This document shows positions 60,924 to 64,000 of a stretch of 64,000 nucleotides of DNA, one piece after another. The first letter of the stretch is position 1. Every line of letters begins with the position of its first letter. The notes below the pieces were generated by a model that saw only the letters and a list, made by a program, of their open reading frames with translations, was not told where the DNA came from and searched no databases. A program made the translations under genes and the position numbers. Source of the stretch: CBDUXP01 sp965371225 [NCBI: uncultured bacterium] (GTDB lineage: Bacteria > Abyssobacteria > SURF-5 > CBDUXP01); NCBI GenBank assembly GCA_965371225.1, contig CBDUXP010000001.1, forward strand, positions 1-64,000, read 5' to 3'.

Positions 60924-61481
60924 ATGCCGGAGCCGCCACGAGCGTTTCCCGAACCCGCGCTCGACGGGGAGCCCGGGTGGATCGCGCACGAGCACTTCGG
61001 CCGCGGCGAAGGGCATCAGTCGTTCGTGTCCGGCGACCCGCAGGGCAATCGCCTCCGCGTGCGCTACTTCCAGCGGGCGGCCGACGGCGCGTTGATGGCC
61101 AAGGTCTGGTTCGGTCCCGGGGCCCAGGGTCCGCCCGGCAACGCGCACGGGGGCAGCATGGCGGCGGTCTTGGACGAAGCCATGGGCATGGTCGCGTGGA
61201 TGGCCGGCCATGCGGTGGTGGCCGCGAGCATCACCATCGATTTCCGGAACATGCTACCGCTGCACACCGAAGCCGTGCTGGAAGCGTGGGTCGATCGGGT
61301 CGACGGCAACAAGGTGCATTCGCGCGCCCGGCTGTCGGATGCCGACGGCAAAGCGTTCGCGGAAGGCCGGGGCCTGTTCATCGCCATCGGATTCGACGAA
61401 TTTGGAGAGTTGGGAGCGGCGGCGCGCGACCGGTACGTGGACGACGGCTCCGCCGCGGATCCGGACGAGCCACGATCGTAG
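60924..61481 (+). CDS. PaaI-family hotdog thioesterase
   Basis: 185 residues. The 4HBT hotdog core has the active-site motif GPPGNAHGGSMAAVLDEAMG (about 72-91) followed by ITIDFRNMLPL. It would hydrolyse acyl-CoA thioesters. It directly follows the TetR gene (3 bp), linking thioester/lipid metabolism to the exporter cluster, which supports a lipid or acyl substrate for that cluster. Confidence 0.86.
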   Translation: MPEPPRAFPEPALDGEPGWIAHEHFGRGEGHQSFVSGDPQGNRLRVRYFQRAADGALMAKVWFGPGAQGPPGNAHGGSMAAVLDEAMGMVAWMAGHAVVAASITIDFRNMLPLHTEAVLEAWVDRVDGNKVHSRARLSDADGKAFAEGRGLFIAIGFDEFGELGAAARDRYVDDGSAADPDEPRS

Positions 61482-61583
61482 CGGATCGCGCCACCATCCG
61501 GTGGAGTGCGCACCGGGTGTACGGGGCAGGGAATCTGATCGTGACGTGCGGCGCGATGGGCCCGCAGGCCCCCGGGCGCCGGC

Positions 61584-61892
61584 TTACAGTCGGTAGGTGA
61601 TGCGGCCGCGCTCGAGATCGTAGGGACTGATCTCGACTTTCACCTCGTCGCCCAGGGACACGCGAATGCGGTTGCGCCGCATGCGGCCGGCCAACCGGGC
61701 CAGGAGGCGGTGGCCGTTCGGTAACTCAATCCGAAACGTGAGATTCGGCAAGCAGTCCACGACCTTGCCTTCCACCTCGATGGCATCTTCCTTGGGGGCG
61801 GGAGCGCGATCGGCAGACGCGCCGGATCTCTTCCTCTTCTTGCCGCCCTGTCGCCGGGGGCCGCGCGGTCGTTTCCGCTTCGGCGGTGCCAT
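61584..61892 (-). CDS. infA: Translation initiation factor IF-1 with N-terminal basic extension
   Basis: 102 residues from ATG 61892. The C-terminal 65 residues are an S1/OB fold of IF-1: [41 protein letters not shown] and [16 protein letters not shown]. The first about 37 residues are a lysine/arginine-rich extension ([20 protein letters not shown]) absent from the usual 72-residue protein. IF-1 binds the ribosomal A site; the extension could add RNA contacts. It may be a second or specialised copy. Confidence 0.88.
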   Translation of the reverse strand: MAPPKRKRPRGPRRQGGKKRKRSGASADRAPAPKEDAIEVEGKVVDCLPNLTFRIELPNGHRLLARLAGRMRRNRIRVSLGDEVKVEISPYDLERGRITYRL

Positions 61893-61943
61893 AAAGGGCG
61901 CCAGCCTACGGCGCCCCCTGAGTTCTGTCAAGCAACCGCGCCC

Positions 61944-61972
61944 TTGACCGCGCCCACGCCCTAGGCTCTACT
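61944..61972 (+). promoter_or_regulatory. Promoter of a probable leaderless transcript
   Basis: TTGACC (61944-61949), 17-bp spacer, TCTACT (61967-61972), only 6 nt before ATG 61979. Both boxes and spacing are recognisable, and there is no room for a Shine-Dalgarno. Confidence 0.5.
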
Positions 61973-61978
61973 GCGCGG

Positions 61979-62671
61979 ATGGCTCGTCCCACCTGGACGG
62001 TGCGCCTCGGCACCACCCGCCTCCCTATCTGGATAACCCGCCCGGTCCGCCGCGCCGCCCGCCGCACGCTCATCCTCGCCACGGGCGCCGGCACCGGTGC
62101 CACGCACCCGTGGCTCACGGCGCAGGCCCGCGCACTCGCGGAGCGGGGCCTCACCGTGGTGCGGTTTGACTTTCTGTATCGTGCGGCCGGGCGCCGGGCT
62201 CCGGACCGCCTGCCGGCACTCATGAAAGCGTACCGGGCGGTGCTCGACCGCGTGCGGGCGGACGGCGTGCGGCCCGGCGCGCTCTGGTTGGGCGGAAAGA
62301 GCATGGGGGCGCGCGTCGCCTCGCACGTGGCTGCCGATGGCGCCCGGTGCGCGGGCCTCGTGTGTTACGGCTACCCCCTGGCGCCGCGCGGCACGCCCGC
62401 CCCGGAGCGGACGGCCCACTGGCCGGACGTGTCCGCCCCGGCGCTTTTTTTGACGGGCACGCGGGACCGGTTGTGTCCCCTCGCCGACCTAGCGCGCGCG
62501 CTACCGCGCTGGGGCGGGGACGTTGCGGAACACCACGTGCACGAAGCCGACCACGGTTTCGCCGTCTTGAAGCGGACCGGACGTTGCCCAGCCGAGGTGC
62601 ACGCCGAACTTGCGACCGCGGTGGCCGACTGGGTCCGCGGCGGCGCGCGGCGACGCGGACGCACCGCGTAA
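61979..62671 (+). CDS. Alpha/beta hydrolase (KANL3/Tex30 or dienelactone-hydrolase-like)
   Basis: 230 residues. Nucleophile elbow LGGKSMGARVASHVAAD (Ser in GKSMG), acid in TGTRDRLCP, His in HEADHGFAVL. The N-terminal LILATGAGTGATHPW and this layout match the KAT-complex-KANL3/Tex30-like bacterial hydrolases. Substrate unknown. Probably leaderless. Divergent from infA. Confidence 0.84.
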   Translation: MARPTWTVRLGTTRLPIWITRPVRRAARRTLILATGAGTGATHPWLTAQARALAERGLTVVRFDFLYRAAGRRAPDRLPALMKAYRAVLDRVRADGVRPGALWLGGKSMGARVASHVAADGARCAGLVCYGYPLAPRGTPAPERTAHWPDVSAPALFLTGTRDRLCPLADLARALPRWGGDVAEHHVHEADHGFAVLKRTGRCPAEVHAELATAVADWVRGGARRRGRTA

Positions 62672-62752
62672 AGCGCGGCCCGTCCCCCCGGCAGCCTCTC
62701 GGAAGAGCCATCCCCGTGCTACACTGAAGAATTCGGGTAGCACGAGGCCTCG

Positions 62753-64000
62753 ATGAAGCAAAAGAAACGCATAGGCGAACTGCTCGTCGAGCATGGGGCC
62801 ATTACCCAAGACGAACTCCAGGAAGCCCTCGACGCCCAGGCGGACCACGGCGGCCGGGTGTGCGAAGTGCTCATCCATCTGGGCTACCTGACCGAAGAAG
62901 CGCTCTTGGAGTGCCTCGGCAGCCAGATGGGCATCGTCAGCGTCAACGTCCGGCAGTACACCATCGACCCGGAGCTGCGCCAGTACGTGCCGGAGAGCTT
63001 CGCGGTGCAGCATGAGTTGATGCCCCTGGACAAGCTCGGCAAGAACCTCACGGTGGCCATGGCCGTGCCGCTGGACGTGGAGACCCGCACCGCCCTGGAG
63101 GAGCAGACCGGCCTGCGCGTCCGGGCTGTGCTCTGCTCGCGGAGCGATGTCCACGCGGTCATCGAACAGTATTACGGCGTGCTGATTGACGAAGAAGATG
63201 CGTCCGATGATGGCACGCCCGAGGAGGCGCCCGCGCCCGCGGTGCTGGCCCCGGGGAGCCCGCCGGACGCGGATGCGCTGGAGCCCGGCCCCGAGGCGGT
63301 GCGGCTCAAGGGTGTCACGGCGCTGCTGGAGACCGTCGACCAGTTCCCGCTGCTGCCCGAGGTGCACTCCCGCATCCTCGAGCAAATTCAGGAGCCCGAA
63401 GCCAACGTCGCCGAACTCACGGAGTTGATCAGCCAGGACCCGACCCTGGCCGCGAACATCCTGAAGCTCGCGAACTCCGCCGCGTACGCCGCGCGCAGCG
63501 AATTCGACAGTGTGAAACGCGCCATTGCGTATATCGGCCTCCGGGAATTGCATGGGATCGTGGTCGGCACGGCCGTGATGGAGACCCTGGACGCGCGCAC
63601 CAGCTTCGATCTGTCCCGCCTGTTCCTCCAAGCGTTCCACTGCGGCCTGCTGACCAAGATCATCGCGGACCGGGCGCGGCTCGGGGACCGGGACGCCGCC
63701 TTTACGGCCGGGCTGCTGCACAATATTGGCACCATCGTCATTCGCGTGTACAGCCCGGAGTGCCTGGAACGCATCGAGGAAACCGTCAAGGAGACTGGGC
63801 TGCCGCTCCCACAGGTGCAGGACCGGCTCCTGGGCCTAACCGGAACGGAAGTCGGCTTTCAGTTGACCGAGCGCTGGAATATTCCGGCCTCCTTGGGCGC
63901 CGCCATCCGGTTCTACGATCGCCTGGACTCCACGACCGACGTCCCGCCCCTCGCCTACGCCATCGCCCTCGCCTTGTGCTGCATGGAGCATGACAACCAC
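62753..64000 (+). CDS. MshEN-HDOD domain protein (3' partial)
   Basis: 416 codons are open from ATG 62753 to the right edge. The N-terminal MshEN (GspE-N-like) domain, about 1-140, has RIGELLVEHGAITQDELQEA and YVPESFAVQHELMPL, a fold that binds c-di-GMP in MshE. After an acidic Pro-rich linker comes an HDOD domain (about 190-400): LPEVHSRILEQIQ, ISQDPTLAANILKLANSAAY, HNIGTIV. HDOD proteins resemble HD hydrolases but usually lack the catalytic residues and act in signalling. A TACACT box lies about 30 bp upstream. Confidence 0.88.
   Translation, partial: MKQKKRIGELLVEHGAITQDELQEALDAQADHGGRVCEVLIHLGYLTEEALLECLGSQMGIVSVNVRQYTIDPELRQYVPESFAVQHELMPLDKLGKNLTVAMAVPLDVETRTALEEQTGLRVRAVLCSRSDVHAVIEQYYGVLIDEEDASDDGTPEEAPAPAVLAPGSPPDADALEPGPEAVRLKGVTALLETVDQFPLLPEVHSRILEQIQEPEANVAELTELISQDPTLAANILKLANSAAYAARSEFDSVKRAIAYIGLRELHGIVVGTAVMETLDARTSFDLSRLFLQAFHCGLLTKIIADRARLGDRDAAFTAGLLHNIGTIVIRVYSPECLERIEETVKETGLPLPQVQDRLLGLTGTEVGFQLTERWNIPASLGAAIRFYDRLDSTTDVPPLAYAIALALCCMEHDNH

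Noticed and set aside
1-64000. CRISPR arrays, tRNA, rRNA, prophage and transposase genes
   Set aside because: No spaced repeat series, no cloverleaf with TTCRA arm outside genes, and no matching proteins were seen on either strand.

Overview
The window is a GC-rich, gene-dense piece of a Gram-negative bacterial chromosome with about 61 genes and few gaps. Gram-negative cell structure is inferred from two outer-membrane beta-barrel proteins, a LolA-like protein, lipoproteins with lipoboxes, an RlpA and a GspC-like protein. Three luciferase-like (LLM) oxidoreductases, many SDR/GST/alpha-beta hydrolase genes, class III nucleotidyl cyclases, an MshEN-HDOD protein and a selenocysteine gene point to a metabolically broad soil or aquatic lineage of the deltaproteobacterial type (Desulfobacterota, Binatota or Myxococcota). 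That placement is an inference; there is no rRNA or other taxonomic marker. I see no prophage, IS transposase, CRISPR, tRNA or rRNA.

Layout. 1-9.9 kb: a cyclase/TPR regulator cut by the left edge, a membrane protein with a spermidine-synthase-like domain, a sulfatase, a zinc-ribbon fatty acid hydroxylase, MddA (methanethiol to dimethyl sulfide), and a two-gene unit of a small membrane protein and a thioredoxin-like selenoprotein. 9.9-18.6 kb: LLM oxidoreductase, second hydroxylase, orphan GspC-like protein, 7-TM protein, beta-barrel protein, then an inositol operon iolD-iolE-iolB. 18.6-30 kb: two paralogous HSL-type esterases (one exported), a methyltransferase, acyl-CoA synthetase, SDR, a second methyltransferase, an RNA uracil methyltransferase, RlpA and a Trk K+ uptake pair. 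30-39 kb: PilZ protein, GST, zinc-ribbon rhomboid, LLM, and a divergent pair of a cyclic-nucleotide-binding protein and a membrane-anchored cyclase. 39-51 kb: LLM, two GT-C-like membrane proteins, GST, cupin, class III aminotransferase, HAD phosphatase, an AhpD/CMD-like gene broken by an amber codon, a half-size UPF0016 protein, RidA and a flavin disulfide reductase. 51-64 kb: prenyl diphosphate synthase, a diadenylate cyclase fused to YbbR repeats, a transglutaminase-like protein, an RND/beta-barrel/LolA-like cluster with a divergent TetR gene, a thioesterase, an IF-1 with a basic extension, and an MshEN-HDOD protein cut by the right edge.

Main observations. (1) At 9266-9865 an in-frame UGA lies at the thioredoxin active-site position (DW-U-PYT) and is followed by a hairpin with a GGU loop at bacterial SECIS distance: a likely selenoprotein, which a standard gene caller would split into two ORFs. 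(2) Second-messenger genes are concentrated here: two class III cyclases, a cNMP-binding protein sharing a promoter region with one cyclase, a fused diadenylate cyclase, PilZ and MshEN. (3) Non-coding structure includes a 217-bp inverted-repeat element, GTAGGGGC repeats that each supply the TAG stop of the preceding gene, 60-bp and 27-bp tandem repeats, five probable leaderless promoters, a possible leader pseudoknot, and four convergent gene pairs whose stop codons interlock in one YTAR tetranucleotide.
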